From Micromonospora inositola (GTDB lineage Bacteria; Actinomycetota; Actinomycetes; Mycobacteriales; Micromonosporaceae), in the NCBI RefSeq assembly GCF_900090285.1, contig NZ_LT607754.1, positions 3,622,001 through 3,686,000 on the forward strand: a stretch of DNA of 64,000 nt. The letters run 5' to 3'. The position numbers were made by a program, and so were the translations under genes. Shown here in pieces: positions 1-8,579 of this stretch; the first letter of the stretch is position 1, and each line of letters begins with the position of its first letter. The notes under the pieces were generated by a model, which ran no database searches, was not told where the DNA came from, and was given only the letters and a program-made list of their open reading frames with translations.

Positions 1-1
1 G

Positions 2-85
2 GCGGTCTCCGGCAAGACCGCCGCGATGGTGCTGGCCGGTCTGGCCGCCGGTTTCCTGATCGCCCGCGGACTCCGCCGCGGCTGA
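2..85 (+). CDS. C-terminal end of a small membrane protein (partial)
   Basis: Only the last 27 codons are in the window, ending at TGA. The visible peptide is a single hydrophobic helix (roughly residues 6-21 of the fragment, rich in Ala, Gly, Leu) followed by a short Arg-rich tail (RGLRRG), typical of an inner-membrane anchor with a positively charged cytoplasmic end. The upstream part is cut off, so no family can be assigned. It reads in the same direction as the following thiamine-diphosphate enzyme and ends 90 bases before its likely start, so cotranscription is possible but not shown. Confidence 0.5.
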   Translation, partial: AVSGKTAAMVLAGLAAGFLIARGLRRG

Positions 86-175
86 TCGGGTTTGCCGCCC
101 CTGCGCGCGGGTAGCCGCGACGCGCCGCGGGCGCAGCCGTGGTGTCCGGCTGTGCCTGTTCTCGGGGGGCGTGAC

Positions 176-1945
176 GTGCAGGAGATCGTAGGCGAGAGCG
201 TGGCCCGGCGACTGGTGGCGTGGGGGGTCGACACCGTCTTCGGCCTGCCCGGTGACGGCATCAACGGCCTGATGGAGGGCTTCCGGCGGCAGCGCGAGAA
301 GCTCAGGTTCGTACTGGTGCACCATGAGGAGGCGGCCGCTTTCATGGCCACCGGCTACGCCAAGGCCACCGGGCGGCTCGGCGTGTGTGCCGCCACCTCC
401 GGCCCGGGCGCCATCCACCTGCTCAACGGGCTGTACGACGCCAAGCTCGACCACGTCCCGGTGCTGGCCATCACCGGCATGCAGGAGACGTCGGTGCTCG
501 GCTCGCACTACCAGCAGGAGGTGCACACCGACCTGCTCTACCAGGACGTCGCGGAGGCCTACAACCTGATGGTCACCAACCCGCAGCAGGTGCCCGGGGT
601 GGTCGACATCGCCATCCGCCACGCCCTGGCCAAGCGGACGGTCGCGCACCTGACCCTCCCCAACGACGTGCAGGTCGCCGCCGCCGGGGAGGACCCGTAC
701 CGGCATGTCAGCCCGGGCGAACCGCCGATGAGCAGCCCCATCGTGTCGCGGCCGCCGCTGCCGGCCGCCCAGGCCGAGCTGGCCCGCGCGGCGGAGGTGC
801 TCAACGCCGGCAGGAAGGTCGCCATGCTGGTCGGCGTCGGCGCCCGCGGCGCGCGGGACGAGGTGCTCGCGCTGGCGGAGGCGCTGGCCAGCCCCATCGT
901 CAAGACGCTGCCCGGCAAGCTGGTGGTGCCGGACGACCACCCGCTCACCACCGGCGGCATCGGCCTGCTCGGCACGAAGCCGAGCGAGGAGTTGATGGAG
1001 GAGTGCGACACCCTGCTGATGGTGGGCACCTCCTTCCCGTACGGGAAGTACCTGCCCTCGCCCGGGCAGGCGCGGGTGGTCCAGATCGACATCGATCCGA
1101 GTCTGATCGGGCTGCGGCTGCCCGTCGACGCGGCGGTCACCGCTGATGCCCGGCTGGCCTTGCAGCAGCTGCTGCCGATGCTCCAGGCCCGCACCGACCG
1201 GTCCTTCCTGACCAGGTACCAGCAGGCGCGGGACGTGTGGCGCGCGGACATGGCCGCGTTGGAGGACCCCGACCGCGACCCGATCGCCCCGCAGTACCTG
1301 ATGAGCTGCCTCGACCGGGCCGCCACCTCGGACGCCATCCTGACCTGCGACTCCGGCACCATCGCCACCTGGGCCGCCCGGCACTGGACCATCCGCGGCG
1401 GCCGGGAGTTCTACCTCTCGGGCAACCTCGCCACGATGGCGCCCGGCCTGCCGTACGCGGTCGCCATGCAGCACGCGTACCCGGGCCGGCAGGTCATCGC
1501 GTTCGTCGGTGACGGCGGGTTCGCCATGCTGATGGCCGAGTTCCTCACCGCCGTGCGGCACGAGCTGCCGATCAAGGTGATCGTCAACAACAACAACTCG
1601 TACGGCCAGATCCTCTGGGAGCAGATCGTTCTCGGCTACCCCGAGTACGCCGTGCGGCACCGGCAGCCGGAGGCGGACTTCGCCGCCTGGGCGCGGGCGT
1701 GCGGCGGGTACGGCGCGAAGGTCACCGACCCGAAGGCGCTGCCCGGGGCGATCCGGGAGGCCCTCGCGCACCCCGGCCCGGCGCTGGTCGACTGTGACGT
1801 CAACCCGAACGAGCCGCCGATGCCCGGCAAGGTCAAGTACGACCAGGCGAAGTACTTCACCGAGGCGTTCCTGCGCGGGCAGCCGCACAAGGCGGCCACC
1901 CTGGCGACCGTGGCCCGCGACAAGATCAACGAGCTGCGGTCATGA
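176..1945 (+). CDS. Thiamine-diphosphate-dependent enzyme, pyruvate oxidase/acetolactate synthase family
   Basis: A 589-residue 2-oxoacid decarboxylase-type enzyme. It has the three-domain layout of the POX/AHAS family: an N-terminal PYR domain with the cofactor-activating Glu in HHEEAA (about residue 51), a central FAD/nucleotide-fold domain, and a C-terminal PP domain with the TPP/metal motif GDG (445-447) running to an Asn stretch at 471-474. Substrate specificity cannot be read; pyruvate dehydrogenase (quinone)-like or another 2-oxoacid decarboxylase is plausible. The frame is open upstream from 92, but GTG at 176 has a GGGGGG tract 7 bases before it and starts where the family usually starts. 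The stop overlaps the next gene's ATG (ATGA), implying translational coupling with a flavin/Fe-S dehydrogenase that could supply its 2-oxoacid substrate. Confidence 0.85.
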   Translation: MQEIVGESVARRLVAWGVDTVFGLPGDGINGLMEGFRRQREKLRFVLVHHEEAAAFMATGYAKATGRLGVCAATSGPGAIHLLNGLYDAKLDHVPVLAITGMQETSVLGSHYQQEVHTDLLYQDVAEAYNLMVTNPQQVPGVVDIAIRHALAKRTVAHLTLPNDVQVAAAGEDPYRHVSPGEPPMSSPIVSRPPLPAAQAELARAAEVLNAGRKVAMLVGVGARGARDEVLALAEALASPIVKTLPGKLVVPDDHPLTTGGIGLLGTKPSEELMEECDTLLMVGTSFPYGKYLPSPGQARVVQIDIDPSLIGLRLPVDAAVTADARLALQQLLPMLQARTDRSFLTRYQQARDVWRADMAALEDPDRDPIAPQYLMSCLDRAATSDAILTCDSGTIATWAARHWTIRGGREFYLSGNLATMAPGLPYAVAMQHAYPGRQVIAFVGDGGFAMLMAEFLTAVRHELPIKVIVNNNNSYGQILWEQIVLGYPEYAVRHRQPEADFAAWARACGGYGAKVTDPKALPGAIREALAHPGPALVDCDVNPNEPPMPGKVKYDQAKYFTEAFLRGQPHKAATLATVARDKINELRS

Positions 1946-4900
1946 GCCGGCGCCCCAGCGGCACGGCACGGACGGCGGCTCCGACCATCAGCCCGGTCGC
2001 CCTGCCCGAGCCCGTCCTGCGCCCGCCCGAGCCGGCCGAGGGCACCGACCTGGCCGCGCTCGCCGCGGACCTGCGGGCCGAGGTGGATGGCGAGGTGCGC
2101 TTCGACGCCGGCTCTCGGGCGGCGTACGCCACCGGTGGCTCCAACTACCGCGAGGTGCCGCTCGGCCTGGTGGTGCCACGTACCGTCGAGGCGGCGGTGG
2201 CCGCCGTCGCCACCTGCCGCCGGCACGGGGCGCCGGTGCTCTCCCGGGGAGGCGGCACCAGCCTGGGTGGGCAGGTCACCAACGTGGCGGTGATCATCGA
2301 CTGGTCGAAGTACTGCACCAGGTTGCTGGAGGTCGACCGGGAGGCGCGTACCTGCCTGGTCGAGCCGGGCATCGTGCTCGACACGCTCAACGAACTGCTG
2401 GCACCGGAGGGACTGGAGTTCGTCCCACGGCCGTCCACCCACAGCCAATGCACCGTCGGCGGGATGATCGGCAACAACTCGTGTGGATCGAGCGCGCAGC
2501 GCGGTGGCAAGGTGGTCGACAACATCGTCGACCTGGAGGTGCTGCTCTACGACGGCACCCGGATGTGGGTCGGCGAGACCACCGAGGAGCGGTACGCCGA
2601 GATCCAGCAGCGCGGTGGCCGCCAGGCCGAGATCTACCGCCAGTTGCGGACGCTGCGGGACGAGTATCGGGCGGAGATCCGCGCCCGCTATCCGGACATC
2701 CCGCGCCGGGTGTCCGGCTACAACCTGGACAGCCTGCTGCCGGAGAAGAACTTCCACGTGGCGCAGGCGCTGATCGGTTCCGAGGCCACCCTCGTCACCG
2801 TGCTGCGGGCGCGGCTGAAGCTGCTGCCGGTGATCCGGGCCAAGTCGCTCGTGTTCCTGTCCTACCCGGACATCGCCGCCGCGGCCGACGACGTACCCCG
2901 GATCCTGCCGTACGACCCGGTCGCGATCGAGGGCATCGACGACAAACTGATCAACTTCGAGAAGCGCAAGCACCTGCATCCGGAGGCCCTGCACAAGCTG
3001 CCGGAGCGCGGCGCCTGGCTGATGGTGCAGATGGGCGGCGACACGATCGAGGAGGCGAACGCCGCCGTCGAGCGGATGGTGATCGCGCTGCGCGGCGACG
3101 GCGCCCCCGGCGTGCGCCGGTTCGACGACGAGGCCGACGAGGAGCAGATGTGGCTGGTGCGCGAGTCCGGGCTCGGTGCCACCGCGCGTGTACCGGATGA
3201 GCCGGACACCTGGGAGGGCTGGGAGGACTCGGCGGTCGCCCCGGACCGGCTGGGCGACTACCTGCGGGACCTGGACCGCCTGTTCCGGGAGTACGACTTC
3301 GATCAGGCCGCACTCTACGGCCACTTCGGGCAGGGCTGCGTACACACCAGGATCCCGTTCCGGCTGACGACCGCGGACGGGGTACGCCAGTTCCGCTCGT
3401 TCGTGGAGCGGGCCGCAGACCTGGTGCTGTCCTACGGTGGCTCCTTCTCAGGCGAGCACGGCGACGGGCAGGCCCGCGGCGAACTGTTGGTGAAGATGTT
3501 CGGCGACCGGCTGATCCGCGCGTTCGGGCAGTTCAAGGCGATCTTCGACCCGGACGACCGGATGAATCCGGGCAAGAAGGTCGCCCCCTACCCGCTGGAC
3601 AGCCACCTCCGACTCGGCGTCGACTACAACCACGGCGAGGTGGAAACCCGGTTCCGCTACCCCGACGACTCCGGCAGCTTCAGTCGGGCCGTGCTGCGCT
3701 GCGTCGGGGTCGGCGACTGCCGGCGGCAGCACGGCGGGGTGATGTGCCCGTCCTACATGGTCACCCGCGAGGAGGAGCACTCCACCCGGGGGCGTGCGCG
3801 GCTGCTCTTCGAGATGCTCGACGGGACCGCGCGGGGCGGCACAATCGCCGACGGCTGGCGCTCCACGGCCGTGCGCGACGCCCTCGACCTCTGCCTGGCG
3901 TGCAAGGGCTGCAAAGCCGACTGCCCGGTCAACGTGGACATGGCGACGTACAAGGCGGAGTTCCTGTCCCACCACTACGCCGGCCGGCTGCGTCCCCGCG
4001 CCCACTACTCCATGGGGTGGCTGCCGGTCGCGGCCGCCGTTGCCGGGTTTGCGCCCCGGGTGGTCAACGCGTTGATCCAGGCCCCCGGGTTGGGTCGGCT
4101 CGTCAAGCTGGTCGGCGGCATCGACCAGCGCCGGAAGGTGCCGGCCTTCGCGCCGGAATCCTTCCAGCGGTGGTTCTCCCGGCGGACCCCCGGCGGCGAC
4201 GGCTCGCGCGGCGAGGTGCTGCTCTGGCCGGACACCTTCACCAACCACTTCCACCCCGGCGTCGCCCAGGCGGCGGTCGAGGTGCTGGAGGCGGCGGGCT
4301 GGCGGGTGCGGGTGCCGGAGCAGCCGGTCTGCTGCGGGCTGACCTGGATCTCCACCGGGCAGCTCGGCGTGGCGAAGAAGGTCCTGCGGCGGACGGTGGA
4401 GGTGCTCCGACCCCACCTGCGCGCCGGCACCCGGGTGGTGGGCCTGGAACCCTCCTGCGCGGCGGTGTTCCGCAGCGACGCTGTCGAGCTCTTCCCGGAC
4501 GACGAGGACGTCGCCCGGCTGCGGGAGCAGACGGTCACCCTGGCCGAACTGCTGCACGACCACACCCCGGGCTGGCGGCCGCCCCGGCTGCCCGCGCACG
4601 CGCTGATCCAGACCCACTGCCACCAGCACGCCATCCTCGGCACCTCCGCCGACCAGGCGGTGCTCACCGACGCCGGGGTCCGGGCGGACTTCCTCGACTC
4701 CGGCTGTTGCGGGCTGGCCGGCAACTTCGGCTTCGAGCAGGGGCACTACGAGGTCTCCGAGGCCTGCGCCGAGCGGGTGCTGCTGCCCGCCGTACGGGAC
4801 GCCGCCGACACCGACGTGATCCTGGCCGACGGCTTCAGCTGCCGTACCCAGGTCGAACAGAGCGCCTCCGGCGGCCGAACGGCCATCCACCTCGCCGAGC

Positions 4901-5073
4901 TGCTCCGCGCCGGCCTGCACGGTGGTGGAGTGCCGCCCCGGCCGGAGCGCCGGTGGGTCGAGCGGCCGGCCGGGCCGTCCCCGGCGGCCCGTCTGCTCGC
5001 CGTCGGGGCGCTCGGCCTGGCCGCGCTCGCCCCGGTGGTCGCGCTCGCCGTGCGAGTTCGCAGGGCGCGGTGA
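1942..5073 (+). CDS. FAD- and Fe-S-containing 2-hydroxyacid dehydrogenase (D-lactate/D-2-hydroxyglutarate type), fused
   Basis: A 1043-residue fusion of an FAD-linked oxidase and a GlcF/GlpC-like Fe-S subunit. In order: PCMH-type FAD-binding domain (about 70-280, with RGGGTSLGGQ and GGMIGNNSCGS), FAD-linked oxidase C-terminal domain (about 290-550, with GEHGDGQARGE and DDRMNPGKK), an Fe-S region with a loosely spaced Cys set starting at C587 and a canonical CxxCxxCxxxCP at C651-C661, then two CCG domains (C797-C798 and C922-C923). The last 30 residues form a hydrophobic helix ending in RVRRAR, which may anchor it to the membrane. Such enzymes oxidise 2-hydroxyacids and pass electrons to quinone. 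It overlaps the upstream gene by four bases and is followed after 6 bases by an enolase-superfamily gene. Confidence 0.88.
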   Translation: MSRRPSGTARTAAPTISPVALPEPVLRPPEPAEGTDLAALAADLRAEVDGEVRFDAGSRAAYATGGSNYREVPLGLVVPRTVEAAVAAVATCRRHGAPVLSRGGGTSLGGQVTNVAVIIDWSKYCTRLLEVDREARTCLVEPGIVLDTLNELLAPEGLEFVPRPSTHSQCTVGGMIGNNSCGSSAQRGGKVVDNIVDLEVLLYDGTRMWVGETTEERYAEIQQRGGRQAEIYRQLRTLRDEYRAEIRARYPDIPRRVSGYNLDSLLPEKNFHVAQALIGSEATLVTVLRARLKLLPVIRAKSLVFLSYPDIAAAADDVPRILPYDPVAIEGIDDKLINFEKRKHLHPEALHKLPERGAWLMVQMGGDTIEEANAAVERMVIALRGDGAPGVRRFDDEADEEQMWLVRESGLGATARVPDEPDTWEGWEDSAVAPDRLGDYLRDLDRLFREYDFDQAALYGHFGQGCVHTRIPFRLTTADGVRQFRSFVERAADLVLSYGGSFSGEHGDGQARGELLVKMFGDRLIRAFGQFKAIFDPDDRMNPGKKVAPYPLDSHLRLGVDYNHGEVETRFRYPDDSGSFSRAVLRCVGVGDCRRQHGGVMCPSYMVTREEEHSTRGRARLLFEMLDGTARGGTIADGWRSTAVRDALDLCLACKGCKADCPVNVDMATYKAEFLSHHYAGRLRPRAHYSMGWLPVAAAVAGFAPRVVNALIQAPGLGRLVKLVGGIDQRRKVPAFAPESFQRWFSRRTPGGDGSRGEVLLWPDTFTNHFHPGVAQAAVEVLEAAGWRVRVPEQPVCCGLTWISTGQLGVAKKVLRRTVEVLRPHLRAGTRVVGLEPSCAAVFRSDAVELFPDDEDVARLREQTVTLAELLHDHTPGWRPPRLPAHALIQTHCHQHAILGTSADQAVLTDAGVRADFLDSGCCGLAGNFGFEQGHYEVSEACAERVLLPAVRDAADTDVILADGFSCRTQVEQSASGGRTAIHLAELLRAGLHGGGVPPRPERRWVERPAGPSPAARLLAVGALGLAALAPVVALAVRVRRAR

Positions 5074-5079
5074 CGGACG

Positions 5080-6159
5080 GTGCGGCTGACCGCGGCGGCG
5101 TACCGGGTGCCCACCGACGCGCCCGAGGGCGACGGCACCGTCGCCTGGACCAGCACCACCCTCGTGCTGGTCCAGGCCGAGACCGACGGGCACACCGGGA
5201 TCGGCTGGACGTACGGGCCGGCCGCGGTGGTCCCGGTCGTGGCCGAGCAGCTCGCGCCGGTGGTGGCCGAGCTCGACCCGGACGACGTTCCGGCGATCTG
5301 GTCGGTCATGCAGCGGACGTTGCGGAACACCGGACGGCCGGGGGTCGCCGGGCTGGCGCTCTCCGCGGCTGACTGCGCGGTCTGGGACCTCAAGGCCCGC
5401 CGGCACGGGTTACCACTGGCCCGCCTGCTGGGCACCGCCCGCCGCCACGTCCCGGTGTACGGCAGCGGCGGGTTCACCACCTACGACGCGGAGCGTCAGG
5501 ACCGCCAGTTGTCCGGTTGGGTGCACGACGAGGGAATTCCCCGCGTGAAGATCAAGATTGGCGAGTCGTCGGGGACCGAGGTGTCCCGCGACCTGGCCCG
5601 GATGGGCGCCGCCCGGCACAGCATCGGTGACGACGCCGAGCTGTACGTCGACGCGAACGGCGCCTACCAGCGCAAGCAGGCGATCCGGGTGGCCCACGCC
5701 GCGCGCGACCTCGACGTGCGCTGGTACGAGGAGCCGGTCAGCTCCGACGACCTGGCCGGCCTCGGACTGGTTCGCGACCACGTCCTGCCCGACGTGGCCG
5801 CCGGCGAGTACGGCTTCGACCTGGTCTACTTCCACCGGATGGCCCCGTACGTCGACTGCCTGCAGATCGACGTGACCCGGTGCGGCGGGATCAGCGAGTT
5901 CCTCCGGGCGGCCGCGGTGGCCGCCGCGGCCGGGCTGGAGGTCTCCGCACACTGCGCCCCGCATCAGCACCTGCCGGTCGCCGCCGCGGTGCCGAACCTG
6001 CGGCACGTCGAATGGTTCCACGATCACGTGCGAATCGAGTCGATGCTGTTCGACGGAGCGCTGCCGGCCACGGGTGGTGCCGCCGCGGTCCCCCTGGACC
6101 GGCCGGGCAACGGCCTCGACCTGCGGACGGTCGAGGCGGAGACCTATCGGGTGGGCTGA
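5080..6159 (+). CDS. Enolase-superfamily protein (mandelate racemase/muconate lactonizing subgroup)
   Basis: A 359-residue enolase-fold protein. Capping domain in the first 120 residues, then a barrel carrying the acid/base Lys pair in VKIKIG (K157, K159) and three metal ligands: Asp in DANG (D191), Glu in YEEP (E217/E218) and Glu in GEYG (E243). The far side has an Asp in QIDVTRCGG and a His in SAHCAPHQH, resembling the His/Asp dyad of the MR subgroup. Family members abstract the alpha proton of carboxylates; many are acid-sugar dehydratases making 2-keto-3-deoxy acids. GTG start 6 bases after the dehydrogenase stop, so almost certainly the same operon. The substrate is not predictable from sequence; a sugar-acid dehydratase feeding the upstream redox pair is my inference. 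Confidence 0.85.
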   Translation: MRLTAAAYRVPTDAPEGDGTVAWTSTTLVLVQAETDGHTGIGWTYGPAAVVPVVAEQLAPVVAELDPDDVPAIWSVMQRTLRNTGRPGVAGLALSAADCAVWDLKARRHGLPLARLLGTARRHVPVYGSGGFTTYDAERQDRQLSGWVHDEGIPRVKIKIGESSGTEVSRDLARMGAARHSIGDDAELYVDANGAYQRKQAIRVAHAARDLDVRWYEEPVSSDDLAGLGLVRDHVLPDVAAGEYGFDLVYFHRMAPYVDCLQIDVTRCGGISEFLRAAAVAAAAGLEVSAHCAPHQHLPVAAAVPNLRHVEWFHDHVRIESMLFDGALPATGGAAAVPLDRPGNGLDLRTVEAETYRVG

Positions 6160-6184
6160 ATCGGCGGGCGAAAGGGGCGGTGCG

Positions 6185-6547
6185 ATGGACCCGACGACCG
6201 CGGTGCCGGTGTGGCACACCAGCGCGCTCGCGCGGGTGCTCTGGGGTGGCACGCTGACCCTGGCGCCGCGCCGGGTGCTGGGGGCGCTCGGCCGGCCGAG
6301 CGGGCTCGCGGTGGCGACGCTGCGGGTGCTCGGCGTACGCCATCTGGTCCAGGCGGCGGTGACCCTGCGCCGGCCGACCCCGGTGGTGCTCACCGGCGGC
6401 GCGGCGGCGGATGCGCTGCACGCGGTGAGCGCGGTGGCGCTCGCCGCCGTTGACCGGCGGCAGCGCCGCATCGCCCTGCTCGACACCGCCATCGCCGCCG
6501 GCTGGATGGTGCTGGATCTCCGCGCGGCCCGCCGCCCCCGGCGCTGA
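6185..6547 (+). CDS. Small hydrophobic protein of unknown function
   Basis: A 120-residue protein I do not recognise. It is Ala/Leu/Val-rich with two or three possible membrane helices (about 30-60, 68-85 and 95-112) separated by Arg-containing loops and ends in a basic RRPRR tail, so a small integral membrane protein with a cytoplasmic C-terminus is likely. The ATG has an AGGGGCGG ribosome-binding site just upstream and lies 25 bases after the enolase-family gene, consistent with the last position in that operon. No catalytic motif is visible. Confidence 0.6.
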   Translation: MDPTTAVPVWHTSALARVLWGGTLTLAPRRVLGALGRPSGLAVATLRVLGVRHLVQAAVTLRRPTPVVLTGGAAADALHAVSAVALAAVDRRQRRIALLDTAIAAGWMVLDLRAARRPRR

Positions 6548-6597
6548 TCGCCGACCGTGGCTGATCCGGGGCGGGGCACACCTGTCTGGGCGGTCCG

Positions 6598-6622
6598 GAC
6601 TACCTCATCCCGCGCGGGGTAC
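6598..6622 (+). promoter_or_regulatory. Possible sigma-B-type stress promoter upstream of the SDR gene
   Basis: GACT, a 15-base spacer, then GGGTAC. This fits the actinobacterial sigma-B/SigF-type pattern GNNT-N14-16-GGGTAY known from Streptomyces. It is intergenic and 36 bases upstream of the SDR start, leaving room for a short leader with the GGGAGGG ribosome-binding site. The -35 element is only two fixed bases, so chance occurrence is quite possible. Confidence 0.35.
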
Positions 6623-6657
6623 AGCCGGATAGGACGGAGCACACCGGGAGGGATGAC

Positions 6658-7671
6658 ATGGGCCGCAAGCGACAGGACACGCGGGTGGCGGTGGTCACGG
6701 GCGCCAGCGCCGGGGTGGGGCGGGCCACCGCCCAGCTGCTCGCCCGGCGGGGCATCGCCATCGCTCTGCTGGCCCGCGGACGCACCGGGCTCGACGCCGT
6801 GGCCGACGAGGTACGCGCGGCCGGCAGCCGGGCCCTGCCCGTCGAGACGGACATGGCCGACTACGAGCAGGTGGTCGCCGCCGGGCAGCGCATCAACGCC
6901 GAACTGGGACCGATCGATCTGTGGATCAACGATGCCTTCAGCTCGGTCTTCGCCCCGTTCCAGGAGATTCGGCCGGAGGAGTTCCGGCGTACGACGGAGG
7001 TCAGCTATCTCGGTTACGTGCACGGCACCCGGGTCGCGCTGTCGCACATGACGCCGCGCGACCGGGGGACCATCGTGCAGGTCGGGTCGGCCCTGGCGTA
7101 CCGAGGGATCCCGCTGCAGACCGCCTACTGCGGGGCGAAGCACGCCGTTGTCGGGTTCACCGAGTCGTTGCGCTGCGAGCTGCTGCACGACAAGAGCAAC
7201 GTCAAGGTGACCATGGTGCACCTGCCCGCGGTCAACACCCCGCAGTTCGACTGGTTGCTGTCCCGGCTGCCCCGGCACGCCCAGCCGGTGCCGCCGATCT
7301 ACGACCCGATCGTCGCGGCCCGGGCGATCGTGGCCGCCGCCGACCGCCCCGGGCGGCGGGAGTACTGGGTGGGCGCGCCCACCGCGCTGACCATCCTCGC
7401 CAATCGGCTGGTCCCCGGTCTGCTCGACCGGTACCTGGCCCGGACCGGATACAACTCCCAGCAGACTCCCCAGCCGGCCGACCCGAACCGACCGAGCAAC
7501 CTCTGGCGCCCGGCGGACGGCCCGGACGGCCCGGACTTTGGAACTCGGGGTGACTTCACCAACCGGTCGCACGGCCACAGCTCGCAGGCCTGGCTGTCCC
7601 GGCACCGACTGGTGACCGCGGCAGGTCTGACCGGGGCGGCCGTGGGCGTCCTGGCCTGGCGCCGGCACTGA
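6658..7671 (+). CDS. Short-chain dehydrogenase/reductase with C-terminal membrane anchor
   Basis: A 337-residue classical SDR with extension. Rossmann glycine motif TGASAGVG at 14-21, an active-site Ser in the segment VGSALAY, and catalytic Tyr/Lys in YCGAK (Y157, K161). The usual NNAG is replaced by INDAFS, as in a subgroup of actinobacterial SDRs. About 90 residues beyond the core end in a hydrophobic helix (TAAGLTGAAVGVLAW) and RRH, suggesting a membrane tail. Substrate unknown. The ATG is preceded by GGGAGGG at 6646-6652, and a sigma-B-like promoter sits upstream, which would make it a stress gene. Its stop faces the aldo-keto reductase stop only 14 bases away. Confidence 0.85.
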   Translation: MGRKRQDTRVAVVTGASAGVGRATAQLLARRGIAIALLARGRTGLDAVADEVRAAGSRALPVETDMADYEQVVAAGQRINAELGPIDLWINDAFSSVFAPFQEIRPEEFRRTTEVSYLGYVHGTRVALSHMTPRDRGTIVQVGSALAYRGIPLQTAYCGAKHAVVGFTESLRCELLHDKSNVKVTMVHLPAVNTPQFDWLLSRLPRHAQPVPPIYDPIVAARAIVAAADRPGRREYWVGAPTALTILANRLVPGLLDRYLARTGYNSQQTPQPADPNRPSNLWRPADGPDGPDFGTRGDFTNRSHGHSSQAWLSRHRLVTAAGLTGAAVGVLAWRRH

Positions 7672-7685
7672 CCACCGCCCCAGGG

Positions 7686-8579
7686 TCACCCCGCCTGGCT
7701 GTGGACGGCCTCCAGGCGGGCCAGGTCGTCGGCGGTGAGGCGCAGCGCGCCTGCCGCCACGTTCTGCGCGAGGTGGTCCGGGTTGCCGGTGCCCGGGATG
7801 GCCAGCACGTTCGGCCCGCGGTGCAGCGTCCAGGCCAGCCGGAGCTGGGCCGGGGTCACCCCGTGCTCCCGGGCGACGGCCCGCACCTCGTCGTGCTCGG
7901 CGCCGCTCGCGCCGGCCTCGCGGCCGCTGGTGGCGAGGGAGAAGAACGGCACGAACGCGATGCCCTGCGCCGCGCAGTCCCGCAGGAGCTGGTCCTGGCT
8001 CGCGCGGTAGCCGAGGCCGTACGAGTTCTGCACGCAGACCACCGGCGCGACGGCCTGCGCCTCGGCGAGCTGGTGCGGGCGGATGGCGGAGACGCCGAGG
8101 TGGCGGATCAGCCCGGCGTCGCGCAGCTCGGCGAGCGCGCCGAAGTGCTCCGCGAGGGGCTCCGGGCCGTACACCCGGAGGTTGACCACGTCCAGGTGGT
8201 CCCGGCCGAGCTGGCGGAGGTTCTCCTCGACCTGGCCGCGCAACTGGTCCGGCCGGGCCATCGGCAGCCACTCGCCGGACGGATCCTTGCTCGGCCCGAC
8301 CTTGGTGACGATCACGAGGTCGTCCGGGTACGGGGCCAGCGCCCGGTTGATCAGCTCGTTGGCCGACCGCAGCGACGAGAAGTAGAACGCGGCGGTGTCG
8401 ATGTGGTTGACGCCCAGCTCGACCGCCCGGCGCAGGACGGTGATCGCCCGGTCCCGGTCGCTCGGGCCGCCGTCGGCGTCGGCGGTCAGCCGCATCGCGC
8501 CGAAGCCGATCCGGTTGACCGTCCGGTCGCCCAGGCGCCAGGTGCCCGCCGCCGCGGCGGTGATCGTGTCGGTGGTCAT
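7686..8579 (-). CDS. Aldo/keto reductase family oxidoreductase
   Basis: A 297-residue (beta/alpha)8-barrel NADPH-dependent reductase. The start of the barrel shows GFGAMRLT; the catalytic Asp and Tyr lie in HIDTAAFYF and the Lys in VTKVGPS. The position normally held by the catalytic His reads DVVNLRVYG, so His is replaced by Arg, a substitution I recall from the YdbC-like subgroup of bacterial AKRs. The C-terminal NADP-binding segment has the usual VLAIPGTGNPDHLAQN. Its ATG overlaps the stop of the upstream hemerythrin gene (ATGA), so the two are probably translated together. The substrate cannot be inferred; small aldehydes are typical. Confidence 0.88.
   Translation of the reverse strand: MTTDTITAAAAGTWRLGDRTVNRIGFGAMRLTADADGGPSDRDRAITVLRRAVELGVNHIDTAAFYFSSLRSANELINRALAPYPDDLVIVTKVGPSKDPSGEWLPMARPDQLRGQVEENLRQLGRDHLDVVNLRVYGPEPLAEHFGALAELRDAGLIRHLGVSAIRPHQLAEAQAVAPVVCVQNSYGLGYRASQDQLLRDCAAQGIAFVPFFSLATSGREAGASGAEHDEVRAVAREHGVTPAQLRLAWTLHRGPNVLAIPGTGNPDHLAQNVAAGALRLTADDLARLEAVHSQAG

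Noticed and set aside
1636..3345. Long minus-strand open frames opposite the TPP enzyme and FAD dehydrogenase
   Set aside because: Low-complexity His/Arg/Pro/Gly translations with no motif, antisense to genes with complete catalytic motifs.
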